DNA from: Populus alba
Lineage: Eukaryota > Streptophyta > Magnoliopsida > Malpighiales > Salicaceae
Reading direction: 5' to 3'
Length of the DNA: 64,000 nt
Assembly (NCBI RefSeq): GCF_005239225.2
Contig: NC_133289.1
Span: 1,805,501-1,869,500 of the forward strand
The notes under the pieces: model-generated
The model's input: the letters and a program-made list of their open reading frames with translations, nothing else
Told to the model about the DNA's origin: nothing
Databases searched by the model: none
Made by a program: the position numbers and the translations under genes
Shown here: piece after piece, positions 24,001 to 37,244 of the stretch
How positions within the stretch are numbered: position 1 is the stretch's first letter
How the letters are laid out: each line of letters opens with the position of its first letter

Positions 24001-24885
24001 TTACCCGATACTGAATGTAGCTCCAGTGGCAATATGAGTGTCAGAAGTAGTGTGAGCACTGATATGGGGACAAACAAAGAGATCAAGAATGAGCCGAGAC
24101 TAACAGCACTAGGAAACTCTTTTGCTCCAAGTCAAGGAAGCCGGGACGAGTATGAAACCGGGACTCAAAGTGTTAGTAGCTTCAGCAGCCCAAGCCATGT
24201 TCAAGAATCAGTCATGCTTAGTCCTCTACCACAAACTCAAGGTCTAGGTCGTTTTAATGCTGCAACCTCAGCCCCTGGCCTTGTTCCTGATCATCCTGTA
24301 ACTTCTAAGGCTCCTTTACCTAATGCCAACAATCCATTATCCCATCCTGCGTCAGGATTTGATGAAAAAATCACGCAGAAGGGAAGTAGTACTGATCCAT
24401 TGCTTCTTTCAGCTCCAGCTGCTTCTCTTCTTAGAGATGTCAAAAGGACGTCTGTTGTTTGGGACCAAGAGGCTGGTAGGTATGTATCAGTTCCTGTGGC
24501 AGCTTCTGAAGCTCGGAATAGAACAGCTACACAAACAGTATTGCCAAAATCCAATGCAGAAACAAGCAATGATGGTCGAAAGCCAGCAATACCACCACAA
24601 CAGTCATCATCATCATCAGCTAAAGCTCCTGCTCAGTCATCTGAGAAGCTCCTGTACACAGGGGACTCCATTTTCTTTGGAGGTCCACTTTTGAGTGTCC
24701 CTGTTAGGGATAGTCTGAGAAATGAAGGAAGCTCGGGTTTGAGAGAGGGCCAACAGCGGTTTGCATTGAATTTACCTCGAGAGTCTAGATTCAAAAGAGA
24801 TTCAATATCAAACCAGCTTCCCGTGTTTGTCCCTGGGGGTTTTGATACCAACCCCTCTTCTGGTTCTGGTTTGAGGCAGGGTTAA
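21029..24885 (+). CDS. DHHC-type protein S-acyltransferase, PAT19/PAT20 type
   Basis: Transfers palmitate from palmitoyl-CoA to cysteines of target proteins in cell membranes; targets are unknown. Exons: 21029-21073, 21332-21445, 21709-22119, 22392-22460, 22588-22659, 22815-22943, 23041-23121, 23279-23479 and 23788-24885. All are GT-AG and phase 0, giving 739 residues. Two membrane segments lie near the N-terminus (about 16-35 and 48-65, with NPADPG after them). The cysteine-rich domain runs from CTLC (184-187) through HCRSCDKC (197-204) to D209-H210-H211-C212, with C212 as the acyl-carrying residue. Two more membrane segments follow (about 226-250 and 270-300), the second ahead of the TTxE-like motif [12 protein letters not shown]. 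The long Ser-rich tail contains [11 protein letters not shown] and [10 protein letters not shown], shared with Arabidopsis At3g22180/At4g15080. The At3g22180 gene lies next to FHY3 there too. Some exon-intron joints leave open frames, which explains stray open stretches. Confidence 0.95.
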
Positions 24886-27240
24886 GGCTGAAGATTTTGA
24901 CTTCTAACAAAATCTACGTGGAATTTTTCGTCCAATTATCAGGTGAGTTGCTAAGCGATGGACTTGGAGAAGAAACCCTTATGGGAGCTGCACAACCCCA
25001 GGAACCTTGCAATTTCAAACCATCATAAACCCAACCTCGTTACGAGGTTCAAGCGGTTTCTTCTTTAGAGAAGAACTTGTGATTTCAGTCATCATTTGAA
25101 GAATGAAAATGAGAATCAAGGACTCTTGCCACTCCCCCTCGTTTCCAGGACATTGTGGTCAATGTTTTTCTTAGGAAGTTCTTGTTTAACCCTGTACAAT
25201 CGTCTCCATTGATGAGTTACAGCAGAGTAATCAATTTGCTTTCTATTCCACAATTCAATGATGTTTTGAGTGTTTCTTTATCCACCAATCCTGGTCATGG
25301 CTTTTAGTAGCTTATCAATTCATCTAATCAAACTCTGGCCCTTTTCGATATGGATCGGCAAACCGTGTATGGTGGCTGTACTCAGTCTGGAACAGTGTTC
25401 AGCTGTCTCTAGCTGTGCACTGTCCAGCTGAACGAAGATACTATCAAGTTGAACTATTTTAAGCACTTGTACCTCACAATACTATGGTGTTTTTTTATTT
25501 AAAAGTATATTAAAAATATATATTTTTTAATTTATTTTTGATATTAATACATTAAAATAATTTAAAAACTAAAAAAATAGTAATAATTTAAAACTAAAAA
25601 AATCAAATTTTTTTAATAATATATTAGATTGTGACACTAAATTGAAACAAAGAATACTTGGATAAACATACTTAAATAGTGTTTGAAAAAATTATACTTT
25701 TAAAAATTATAAAAAAAATATTTTAATATATTTTTAAATAAAAATTATTTTAAAAATAATCAATACCACCTGTCTGAAATCCTACAATAATTCCACTCAA
25801 AAAGCAATGACAGACACATCACAGTCCATTATAAATCTAGTTTATGGTCTAATTTGAGCAGGCCCAGTAGTAAAATATTGATGCATAATCTGATCTCGAC
25901 CTTGGGAAATAACCCCACGTGCACAGAAGTATAAACCTTTAATAGCACAATTACCAAGATCAAGATAGATAGATAAATCATAGTAATAAAAAATGTTTGA
26001 GAGATAAATATGATAATCCAATGGCTTGGATTTCTTTATTAAAATTATTGTTTTTATTTTTTAATTATAATTTAAATCTTCTTGCTAATTCATGAATTAA
26101 CATATCTAACAGGCGATGTAAAAATTAAGTTAATTTTCAAGTTTTTGTATGTTTAAAAGTGTAATTCTGTTTGAAATTATAATTGTACTGAAGTTTCAAT
26201 AAAATTTTAATATTTTTTATATTTTAAAATTGTTTTGATAGGATAATATTAAAAATAAATTTTAATATATTTTCGAGTAAAAATACTTTGAAAAATAATT
26301 TTTATTACTCTCTTAAATACCTCAGTAGAAGAGGTTATTTTTCAAATTTTTTTATTTAAAAATGCATTAAAATAATATTTTTTTTATTTTTTAAAATTTA
26401 TTTTTAATATTAATATATCTAAAATAATTCATAAATATTAAAAAATTATTTTAAAGCTAAAAACAAATAAAAATTGCTGTTGGACCAAACAGGGACTTCA
26501 TCTTCTAACTATAAAATAAAAAAAAAATTGTACAACAGTACTCTTTAAAGGAATTTTTATAATGACAAAACTATATTTTATTTCTCCATTCAAATAATGC
26601 AAGAGTTCAATTTCATCTTGCGTGAAATAATATATTTTCTAGGTTTGATTTGATTATTTATAGTTTTGTTTGTCACATTATTATTTTAAATTTGAATCCA
26701 AAACAAGATTATAAAGAATTTGTCATGAATCCATAAATCTAACACGAATAATTTACTTAAAATTTAATGATATAAATATTTAATTAAATATGAAAAAACT
26801 CATTAAAGAATATTATAATCATTAACAAAAAATATTAAACGAAAGGTCTGTCTTGTGAAAGAGAAAGGATTACGTTTGAGCCTAGGCTATATGCAATGAA
26901 TATGTTTTCTTTGATTCTTGGTATCCAGACAAGAGTTGATCTTCTTCAGTAAACTTTGCATCAAACAATGATGAAAATATTTTAATATAAAAATTTATTC
27001 TTTTTCAGCTAAAAAAATTGCAACTATACGATGAATATTGAATAGGCTAATATAAATGGATAGCAGAATATATATGGTAAAGGGAATCTCTGACAAGTTG
27101 GTCCACTTGGCAAATCATTGTCAAATTTCAACAATTAACATTAATCACACTTGATATCAGCAATAAAAACCAAACATGGAGGAGCAGTTTCAGTCACTCT
27201 CTTTCATACTCAACATCAACTAAATCTCCTTTATGCTTGC
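24886..27240. repeat. PAT 3' region and repeat-rich spacer before GABA-T
   Basis: 24886 to about 25300 is likely PAT 3' untranslated region. 25480-25790, 26180-26310 and 26330-26480 carry members of the AT-rich dispersed family, the last ending in a ggaccaaacaggg word. No gene was found. In particular, no IQ67-domain gene, which stands between PAT and GABA-T in Arabidopsis as I recall. Confidence 0.5.
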
Positions 27241-27272
27241 CTGTTTTGATTGAGAGGTCCGAAGTTATAAAC

Positions 27273-30200
27273 ATGGTTATCAGCAAACTCCTGCGATCCA
27301 CTCTTAAATCCCAGGTATCAAATAATCTTGTAACACTCATTTATGATGACCCTTTTGTTGTATATTCTTGATTCTTGGACAAAGTTTGTGAATTTTTGGT
27401 TTCTTGGATTTTCTTTCAGGCATTCTTGATTACTACCGCTGATCTTTTTTTTTCCCCCTTCTTGTTCAGTTTTCTTGAGTTATCCTATAGTACAGTGTCA
27501 TGTGGACCCTTTTGTTGGATAATTTTGGTTCTTGAAAAAGTTTTTGAATTTCTTGTTTTCTTGGATTTTCTTTTCGTGCATTCTTGATTCTTGTTCTTAA
27601 ATCAATCATGTTTTGATTTTAATTGTTGTGAGTTCATCACCTTGTTTAGCTGATTTTTACTTGCTCTTTAGTGTTGAACTGAGCGGATAAAATTTGAATA
27701 TCCCATTTGGTTATCACATGATAAGTGAAGGAAATCATTATTTGATTCTTTTATATATTTGTCTTGGCCGAGTACACCTTTTTGTATTTTAACAAGATCA
27801 CTAACTATGTTACTCGAAAATGTTTTTCAAATTATTGGAATATTTTGGTTATATTTCTTCTTGAAAGGAGATTAGTGATCAATAATGTGAAAGGGAGTTT
27901 CGCCGAGCTTGAGTGGTTAGAATCGATTTGAATGGATTGCGTTTTCCTTCATTGCTTGAAGGGGATCTATATTCATGGGGTGTTAATGGATTGCGTTTTC
28001 CATGAATCGATCTGAATGGATTGCGTTTTCCTTCATTGCTTAAAGGGGATCTATATTCATGGGGTGTTTGATGAAGCACTTACTGGTATATTTCTTTGGA
28101 AATGGAAAAATAGAAACAAAAAGAAAGGCTAAAAATGCATTTTGTTATTGGAGCTTGAAAGACATTGAAATGAATGTGCTGCTTCACATCAAAGAAGGTG
28201 AAAATTTTGAAGGTTAAATGCACTAATCTTTACTCGGCAATTGAAAATAATGGAACCAGTACCGGAATCAATGATGCGGGATTGTTGGAGGATTATATAA
28301 GATGATTCTAAAACAATTAGGTTGTACAACTGGTTGTGATTCTGTCTTCCTTCTTTGCCAATCACCCTGTTTATCATGTTAAAATTGGTGTGTAGGATGA
28401 TGCATGGAATTATGGAACCGAGTAGAGAAATCCATGGGCTGTTAAAACATACAGTGAATGATCTTTTTGCTTTCTAAGTTTCGCAGCTCACCATTAATGC
28501 CTTTTCATTGCTAACACTTTCTTTTACTTTATTTTTAGCTCCGTTCTTGCATAAAAAATGGCACTGCTTCTGGAATTTCACAGGAGCACCTTCTTCGGGC
28601 CTCTTTCCTGGCCAGATTATACAATACCAAGGCATCTTTGCAAAAGGAAGATTCAACTATTGATGGTAACAGGTACTTAACATCCCACAAACACACACAC
28701 ACACAACTCACGTGCCTGCATCCATTGTGCTTCTGCATGGCGTGGATGATTTGCAGATATGCCCAGATGTGTCCAGGACAATTGTGTAATTGCATTCAAG
28801 TTCCCCCTTGCCAGGAATACAATTTTGTGGATGATTATTTGCTGACAATTTTTTTATTAATGCAGTTTCAAGGGACATGATATGCTGGCACCTTTCACTG
28901 CTGGCTGGCAGAGTAGTGATTTGAATCCTCTAGTCATAGAGAAATCTGAGGTATACTTCCTTTGACAACTCTTCTCTGATTGACCCAGCATATTTGTTAC
29001 AAAATGGCTGTTAATATTTGAAGCTGAGTTTTTTTTTTTTCCTTTGAATTACATAACTAACTGGAAGCTGCTGAATGCTATAGGGTAGCTATGTATATGA
29101 CATCAATGGGAAGAAGTATCTCGATGCTCTTGCTGGTCTTTGGTGCACAGCCTTGGGTAAATGGAACAGCATATTCTAGTTGAGCAGAGACTTAATGTCT
29201 TCATTTTTCTCCATTTTGATGAATTCAAATTATTGGTCCTCCTGCACCTGGTTCATTGCCTGTCAAGTTCTAGGATATGAGAATTCCTGGAACTAGAGTT
29301 CCCTGTAATCTCTTGCATATTTAGGTTCCACTTTGTATAATGTATTGAAACATTGTCTATGTGCAGGGGGGAATGAACCACGGCTCGTGGCTGCTGCAAC
29401 AGAACAGTTGAATAAGTTGCCATTTTACCACTCCTTCTGGAATCGTACTACAAAACCTTCTTTGGTACTCTTATATTTTTGCATTTGCTTTTCCATGTTG
29501 AAATAACTTTAATTTTGATGTGCAACGCATTTTCATGGACGGGATTCTCACCAGTTGATTCACTTATATGATCTGTGAATGGCTTGCTTTCTGCCTCTCT
29601 AAAACAGAAGCATTGCTGCCTCTTTCATTACAAAATATTTGACATAATAACTTCTGAAAATGCTTTCCATTGGTTTTAAATAATCATTTTTGTCTAACAG
29701 GATCTTGCAAAAGAACTACTTGAAACTTTTACTGCAAGTAAAATGGCAAAAGCCTTCTTTACAAATAGTGGATCAGAAGCCAATGACACTCAGGTTTGCC
29801 TTCTTTGCATGTTAATCAATGATAGCAATGATGATGATTATAGCAAGAATACTGTTTTACCTTGTTTCCTTTTCTTGTTTTTTCTCCTAGTGGGGTACTT
29901 GATGCCTTGAATTATCTATTTGTAGGTGAAGCTAGTATGGTATTATAACAATGCTCTTGGAAGACCAAATAAGAAGAAATTTATAGCTCGAGCAAAATCG
30001 TATGTGGAATGCTCAATTGATTATTTTTTCCATATTCTTGTTGGGAATATTCCCATTTACTAATTAGTATATTTGAAGTTGGCAGGTACCATGGTTCAAC
30101 TTTGATAGCAGCCAGTCTTTCTGGGTAAAGATAATTGATGAGCACTTCTTTGATGAGAATATTTGAGCTTAACATGTGGAAACTCATGTTTGATTAACCA

Positions 30201-32749
30201 ATTAATTTATGTCACAGCCTTCCAGCATTGCACCAAAAATTTGATCTGCCTGCTGCATTTGTTCTACACACTGACTGTCCTCATTACTGGCGCTATCATC
30301 TCCCAGGTTGGGACTTGTCTTACTTCTCAGATCCTCTTAATGACACTATTTGTATTAACAGTCTTGTTAATGCACGTGACAGGTGAAACAGAGGAGGAAT
30401 TCTCAACCAGACTAGCTAACAATTTGGAGAATCTTATCCTGAAAGAGGGACCAGAGACGGTACTTTGATCTTTAGATTGACCATCTTGTATGGAAATCCA
30501 ATTCAGAACTAAAGGAATTGGTGATTGCTCATGTACTGTTCTTGCTCATTTCAGATTGCTGCATTTATTGCTGAGCCTGTCATGGGGGCAGGGGGCGTGA
30601 TACCTCCACCAGCAACTTATTTTGATAAGGTGAGGCTTTCTTAACCCAGTACCATGATCTGCTTGAGATGGCCATCTCCTGGATGAAAAATGTCTCTTTT
30701 GATAGCTAATTTAACATATTTTGGCAAGTCACAAAAAATAATGCTAACATTTCATCACGCAGTTTTGTTGGTGTCTTAATGTTGATGAAACTGGATGATA
30801 TATAGTTTTTATGTTATTGCGAAACTGAGAGACAAATAGGTCCTCCATCGTGATATAGGACCAGTGAGGCTTCTGCTTAGTATAAAAGTACTAATTCCAC
30901 CATGTTAATAAACATGGCGTGCTGGTTTTGTGCTCTGCTTGCTGTCTTTTGTCAATATATCACCTCCCGCCACCCCTGCGACTCCCATAATGAAAAGGAA
31001 AAAAACCTCCCTTGGCTCGCCAACATATATAACTGCTCTAACATCTTCTTGTCTCTTGCAGATTCAAGCTGTGGTGAAAAAATATGAAATTCTGTTTATT
31101 GCGGATGAGGTACATAATTTCCATCCCTGTTACCAATTTCTATAGAGGTTGGCCATTCAAGCTTGCTTTCTTCTTTTTGTTTATTTTAGGTTATTTGTGC
31201 CTTTGGAAGGCTTGGGACGATGTATGGGTGTGACAAATACAACATCAAACCAGACCTTGTATCTGTAGCAAAGGTAAGGTCGATGAAAATGTAATTACAA
31301 TGTGTTCAATTTCTGAGATATTACTTGATCTCTATTCCTATTGGTTTCCCAGGCCCTTTCCTCTGCTTACATGCCAATTGGAGCTGTTATGGTCAGCCCT
31401 GAAGTTTCAGATGTGATTCACTCTCAAAGCAGCAAACTTGGTAAGTGGGCAATATCCAGCAAGGACCATATTTTTCAATGCTACAAAATGCTTCTTCATT
31501 TTGTTGTCTCCTAATTTCTTCTATTCCAGGCTCTTTCTCTCATGGATTCACTTACTCTGGCCACCCTGTTGCTTGTGCGGTTGCCATTGAAGCACTCAAG
31601 ATATACAAGTGTGTCCTTTTCTGCTATTCTTTGGATATTCTACTTACAAGTTCAAATATTTTGATTTCAAGAATGAATATCTTTCTAAGAATATACTTAT
31701 AATGAACCAACCAGTTGATGATCATTAGGCATCATTTAACATCCCTTCTTCCTGTAAACATTGGCGACGGGAAATTGCAATATAATTTCTTATTTATGCT
31801 CCATGATCATCTGATTAAATTTTTAGTCTGTCAATGGATTATCTTAGATGAGCTTGTTCAGTGGTAGGGCATGGCTCATGACACAAATGCTAACTTATTT
31901 TATATTAAGGTTTAGCATTTAGCTAATTGTTTACTTGTTTGCAGGGAAAGAAACATTCTTGATCAGGTAAACAGAATTGCCCCAAAATTTCAAGATGGTG
32001 TAAAAGCCTTCGCTGACAGTCCTATCATAGGGGAGGTACAATTTCTGTTGTTTAAGCAAATTTGGTGAATGAGCATATTACCAGAGACTTTACCTTGTAA
32101 TATCTTCTGTTACTTCAGATACGAGGAACTGGCTTGATTCTTGGTACAGAGTTCGTGGACAACAAGTCACCGAATGATCCATTCCCTCCTGAGTGGGGTT
32201 AGTTTCAGCTCTCTTTTCGGTTGTTCTTTAGATAATACGGGGCATGCTTTCAACATCTTTCAGCAACAATAGTTTTCTGGAATGGAAAATCTGTATCTGA
32301 AATGGGAGTTACCTTTAAGCATGCATTATCACTCTGTGTTGGTAGCCCGTTCTACTTGATTTTCATTATCTTTTTCATCTTCCTGTTAATAATCCTTGAG
32401 TTGCAATGGCATCTAGGAGTTGGCGCATATTTTGGAGCACAATGTGAGAAAGATGGGATGTTGGTACGTGTTGCAGGGGATAACATAATGATGTCACCAC
32501 CATTTATCATGTCTCCTGAAGAGGTTGATGTGGTATGTTTTCATGTAGATTAACCAATATGCATATTTTCCCTGCTTACTTTTTCAAGTGCTGCATCTTA
32601 TATTCAAAGCTGTTATCTTGGTGGAATGGAACTATCCCTTTTTAATGAATAAATACTTCCCTGTGCAGTTGATTAGCAAATATGGGAAAGCTCTGAGAGC
32701 TACTGAAGAGAGGGTAAAGGAACTGAAATCTCAACACAAGAAGCAGTAA
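27273..32749 (+). CDS. POP2: 4-aminobutyrate (GABA) transaminase, mitochondrial, POP2 type
   Basis: Converts GABA to succinic semialdehyde in the mitochondrial GABA shunt. The plant enzyme uses pyruvate or glyoxylate as amino acceptor, and in Arabidopsis it shapes GABA gradients for pollen tubes. There are 19 coding exons: 27273-27314, 28539-28672, 28866-28950, 29084-29156, 29367-29464, 29701-29793, 29926-29999, 30086-30124, 30218-30306, 30383-30459, 30555-30629, 31062-31109, 31190-31273, 31353-31440, 31530-31608, 31945-32035, 32119-32197, 32417-32532 and 32669-32749. These join in frame to 514 residues. The N-terminus (about 1-60, rich in R, S and L, few acids) fits a mitochondrial presequence. 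The class-III aminotransferase core shows [24 protein letters not shown], the ADE motif at D308 and the PLP-binding lysine K337 in [15 protein letters not shown]. The end KSQHKKQ matches plant GABA-T. Intron 1 is about 1.2 kb and carries a tandem duplication. A possible poly(A) signal AATAAA lies at 32836. Confidence 0.97.
27921..28068 (+). repeat. 84-bp-period tandem duplication in GABA-T intron 1
   Basis: A 64-bp segment starting aatcgatttgaatgg at 27921 recurs at 28005 with only a few changes. Both copies contain ttgcgttttccttcattgct and end in attcatggggtgtt. The 20 bp between them repeat part of the unit again (atggattgcgttttcc). Confidence 0.9.
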
Positions 32750-34811
32750 ACAGCAGTTGTTAATATTAGAAATACTGTAGGTTTCATGTGAAGCAAATAT
32801 ATTTGCTGCTGTGAATTGTGAGACATTTGGTATCTAATAAATGTGAGCAAATCCCATTTCATATCCATCTTGTGTCCTCCCTTTCCTCCTCCTTCTATCA
32901 CATACAATAGATGTTGGACTTAGTTAACGCATGCATCGAGTATGATGGGAAATCCAATCCCAGTCTTAAATTTTTAGAGCAAGTAAACAGCCTCGCTTCC
33001 TCATGATGAACAAGAAAAAGAAAAGGGCCCTAACAGGGTTTCTTAATCCTCACTTATCAAGCAAAGTCACTATACACTATGACTATGAAAAGGTCCTTGA
33101 GCTATGGAAACCGTGTGCTTTCTTCTATGGTTGCATGGGGCCTTTTAGGCACTTGAAATGACAAATTTTGGAGCTTCTGCAAATTATAAAGTTAAAGTTG
33201 GATCAAGTCAGGATTGTCTGCAACTGAGTTGAGCAAAGCTGCTCGGAAAGTCGTGTGTTGGAGAGTAGCTGATTTAAGCACAGTTAAACCATGCATGAAA
33301 CACGGCCGACATGCCAGAAAAAAGAAAAAAGCTTTCGATGCTCAAAATGGACTTAATTACCATAGCTTTCCCTATTTGTTCCTGATGTAGCATTTCGCTT
33401 CAATGGTTTCCTGATGTAAATTATAGCGAAAAAGAAAGAAATTAGGGTTTCTCGGACTCTAAAATTATAAGGTCGAGAAAACTAAATTGTGAACATTAAT
33501 AATTTTAAAATTATTATAATCTAATGAAAATAACATGCAAAACTCTAAGAAACAGCTAAAACCAACCAAATAAAATTCTGAAACCTAATTAATTAATAAA
33601 AAAAATCCAAAAATAAAGAACATGAAAATAACCTTTGATAAACCGCTATAAAACAGGGTTTGTACAACGCGCTAATTGTTACGCGTCCCGTCCGTGTCAT
33701 CTATAGATTTACTAATTGCAAAACCATATATAATTAATTAAGGTTTGCTGTGCTTATTCTATATATGTTAATGGTGCTGTTCTAGGAATTTAGTGTGCCT
33801 AGAAGCTAGGGTGGAATATAGACTGCTTGATTATGTGATATCTAGGCGCGATTTCAATGATTAGGCATCGGAACTCAGTGCATATAGTCACCCTGCACTT
33901 GAGTGTTTCTATGTCAGAGATTTGGATTCCATCCTTTCCACGAACTTTTGGTTCTGGCACTTCGATCATCTTCTGATGTACCTAATATCCATAGTTACCA
34001 GAAACATGGCATGTCCGGATCGTCGGCAAAGATTTCCTGTACAGCTAGGTTACGCGGCTAGATCAATTCGTGGTACCTGGGTTATGCTCAGTTGATACGT
34101 TAGAAAGATTTTTTAAAAAGAAAAATTAGCAGCAAAATAATACAGAAATGACGAAATAATACAGTTTAGACATGTCACGATGAATAGATAAAATGAGGTG
34201 TTTAAGCAAAAATACCCCATTAGAAACCCTACATGGTAAAAAGAGATGTCTTGCTCAACACAAAAGGCAAGAGCATTAAGAGCACTGTTTAAGATATCAT
34301 AAGTAATCCTCAGACCATAAAGCTGTCATCTACTGATGATTTATTTTTCTGCCATAAAATATTAATCAAAAGGCAGCAGTAGTACATGAGTAGTCCCACA
34401 AATTTACTGCTGCTAAATTGTCTGCACAAACGTTTGTCAAGTACTTTTTAATGAAACAGGCAGCACTACAACTCACCCACTGTTTCCCACCATATATATT
34501 ACAGATAAGGAAATCAAACCCTAAGAAGTGATGTAAGATGTCCAAAAACATCACTATTCTTGACGTTAAACAAGCTAGTCATGCAGTTTTGCTGCGGAAA
34601 CCGCAATCCAACCAAGATATCCAACAAAAACACTGGCATACACCCCAACCCTTCACAGACAGCAGTTCATCAACAACTGGTTTGCACTTAAAAATCCAAA
34701 CTCAATTAAGATTCTATCTGGAATCCGATCCTCCATAAATGGCTTCTCTCATGGAACACTTGAAGCCATCTTTCCGGCGTCATTCCTTACCTATTATCTT
34801 ATTGAAAAACC
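32750..34811. other. GABA-T 3' region and spacer upstream of the ERF gene
   Basis: GABA-T 3' untranslated sequence to about 32870, then moderately AT-rich DNA without recognisable coding. The patch at about 33420-33720 has attagggtttctcgg and acgcgtcccgtccgtg words that may be a worn transposon. The last 300 bp before 34812 serve as ERF promoter and leader; no TATA box is certain. Confidence 0.45.
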
Positions 34812-35435
34812 ATGCAATATTATCAACAAAGCAACACCTCAAGTGCTGACAGTAGCAGTAGCAGTGGAAGTAGCAGAACTGCTTCTGCTGCTGCTACTGC
34901 TGGGGCTTTTGCACCTAAAGTTTCAGGCCACCATCATGTTTACCGTGGAGTCCGGCGTAGGAGTAGTGGAAAATGGGTGTCTGAGATTAGAGAGCCTAAG
35001 AAGCCTAACAGAATCTGGTTAGGCACATTTCCTAACCCTGAAATGGCTGCTGTTGCGTATGATGTGGCAGCGCTTGCACTTAAAGGCCAGGATGCAGAGC
35101 TTAATTTCCCAAACTCAGCTGCTTCTCTGCCTGTTCCTGCTTCCACGTCACCGCGTGATATTCAGGCGGCCGCAGCTTCTGCGGCTGCTGCTATAGGTGC
35201 TGCGAAGGATGCTTTAGGGATTCCAAGTATGGTGGATACTTATCAAATGGAACAGGAAATTAGGCCAATGGTCAATGATCAGTTTGTTGACGAGGATTTG
35301 ATGTTTGATATGCCTAATGTTCTTATGAACATGGCAGAAGCGATGCTTCTTAGCCCTCCTCGCTTGGACATTGCAGGTGATGATGCTACGGCCTATGACA
35401 GCACTGGAGACCAGAACCTTTGGAAATTCCCTTGA
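34812..35435 (+). CDS. AP2/ERF transcription factor, DREB subfamily (group III)
   Basis: Intronless, 207 residues, as is usual for DREB genes. After a Ser- and Ala-rich start (1-38) comes one AP2/ERF domain at about 42-101 with [37 protein letters not shown] and ALALKG. The WLG element and the Val that replaces the ERF-type Ala indicate a DREB-type factor, expected to bind DRE/CRT (A/GCCGAC) elements in nuclear DNA. The following [22 protein letters not shown] matches the CBF/TINY-side group III proteins. However, the PKK/RPAGRxKFxETRHP signature that precedes the AP2 domain in CBF/DREB1 is absent, so it is not a CBF. The C-terminus [20 protein letters not shown] and LWKFP is acidic-hydrophobic, likely an activation region. 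The exact Arabidopsis counterpart (around ERF024-ERF027) is uncertain. Stress or cold response is inferred from family only. This gene has no partner in the Arabidopsis FHY3 block that I recall. Confidence 0.92.
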   Translation: MQYYQQSNTSSADSSSSSGSSRTASAAATAGAFAPKVSGHHHVYRGVRRRSSGKWVSEIREPKKPNRIWLGTFPNPEMAAVAYDVAALALKGQDAELNFPNSAASLPVPASTSPRDIQAAAASAAAAIGAAKDALGIPSMVDTYQMEQEIRPMVNDQFVDEDLMFDMPNVLMNMAEAMLLSPPRLDIAGDDATAYDSTGDQNLWKFP

Positions 35436-36815
35436 ATCCATGCATCTTTCTATATGAATATGATCAGAAACTATATTAACTATTCTCCAAGATAAAAAAA
35501 AATAAAAAAAAAGCGAGCAAAAGATCATAATTCGTAGTATCTCGTGTCCAATTTCTGAAGCTGATCGGATGCAAGGTATATGCATGTGTTGGCATGAGTG
35601 GCTTGTTTTTTCCATTATTAATTTTTCGTAGGATTTTCTTATTCCTATATTGAAGTGTTTTTTCCTTTTTCCATGATCGGCTTGATGAGTTGAGTTCATG
35701 AACTATCTTTCAATCATAAACTTTGCCAAATCTTCATTGTTTTTGTTCAGTTTTCAAATCGAAAGATTAAGCGAAGACACCATTCCAATGGTGGGTAAAG
35801 AAAAGCTAGCAAGTTGGCAGCTTTAGTCAATAAGAATGATTAAGAAGTTGATTTACTATGCTAGCTTCTTATAGCGATATAACATTTCTTCTTATTTTTG
35901 CGAAATAATATTGGACGGCAATCTCATCCATAACGTCGAGGCTATTTGATATCTTGTATGCTTTTAAACCACATTAATTCTAATCATACTTATAAATTCT
36001 ACATATCCGTAATCTTAAGTCACAAATAAATCCAAAATGATATCGTTTTAATTATTTAAAAAAAAAAACTGAAAACTGTTCGAAAAAAAAATAGATTACT
36101 GAGTTGACATATGCTCGGTATATATTCGAAAAAAAAACTGAAAACTGTTCGAAAAAAACTGAAGCTCCGTACAATCGGTTCACGTGTCGTTCTCAACAAG
36201 TTGGGTATTGTCCGAGTAGACGCTGACATTTCAGCTTCCATGGATAATTGTCTCCTACTAATGCATGGTTTATATAAATGTCTGAGTGTATCCACCACTG
36301 TCAGCATCCCATTTGATCAAATTTAGTTCCACCTTGAGAGTAAGAAAATGAACCACCAATTGAGTAATGTTTCTATCAAACTGTACAAGTATGCGACGAG
36401 TGATCTACCAAAGGGGAAAAAAAGCTATAAATCATGAGCACCCATGGATTAGAGAAGGAGGCTGGTACGTACAGAGGTAAGCTTTCTTTTGGTGATATAT
36501 ATGTAGACTAGGACCAGGACAACTCTCTTATGGTTCAAGTTCTTGAGGTAGCGTTTGAAAGAAAAAATAGAGATAGTTGAGATAAAAAGGATATATTTCC
36601 TATCATTTTTGTCTTGAAATAACATAAATTCACTTTAAAATTGCTTTAGAAATCATCATCGTCCCTCCAACTAAACACGTTTTTATCCTTTCGATAGATG
36701 CTTCTTCCTATCTTGAACCCTAACCAAATACTCCCTTAACGATAGATAGGATGGAAGAGAAAAGATCATTTATGATCAGAAACACAGTAAACATAACAAT
36801 TTCAGGTTTGTGCCT
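35436..36815. other. Spacer downstream of the ERF gene
   Basis: ERF 3' region, then AT-rich DNA. A short direct duplication (gaaaactgttcgaaaaaaa) occurs at about 36070 and 36138. No gene was recognised. Confidence 0.45.
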
Positions 36816-36829
36816 GTCATCCTTGCACA

Positions 36830-37244
36830 GGGGCACGCTGATTTTCTCTATATCGTTCCAGTTCTACCGGATGTCTACGTGCATATTTCAGATAAGCCCT
36901 AAAGCTTAAGCTATCGTTAATGGAGATTGGAGAGGTTTTTGTTCCCAACATGGACATGCATGGCTTAGAATGTTTTTGATGAATGACTGTATATTTCGTT
37001 TCATCAAAACCCAGTAGGAGCTTAACCTGCCACAAAGCTAGGTATAGCGTGGGAACAATCATCTGGTCATCTCTGACCTCGCTAGCTTTCCACATAAAAG
37101 ACAGGCAGCAGCATTTATACTTCTTCCCATGTAGATTTGCCTTACTATGGCAAACAATCTGTTGAAGATTGCTAACCAAGTGATGAAACTATGCTTGGGA
37201 ATATGAACAGATCTCCAAATAAATTTATGCCAGTACGAACTCAA
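36830..37244 (-). mobile_element. LINE relic: zf-RVT (reverse-transcriptase zinc-binding) segment
   Basis: On the minus strand from 37244 the open stretch reads WHKFIWRS..IPKHSFITWLAIFNRL, then MGRSINAAACLLCGK and a stop. This is the pattern of the zf-RVT domain at the C-terminus of plant L1-type LINE polyproteins (IPKHSFITWLAxxNRLxT..R and CxLC). The continuation is shifted into another frame (LYLALWQVKLL). No reverse transcriptase core or endonuclease is present, so this is a dead 5'-truncated fragment. Confidence 0.65.

Noticed and set aside
30902..31145. Short open frames in the GABA-T introns
   Set aside because: They cross real exon-intron borders (for example 31062-31109 is exon 12) and show no motif of their own.
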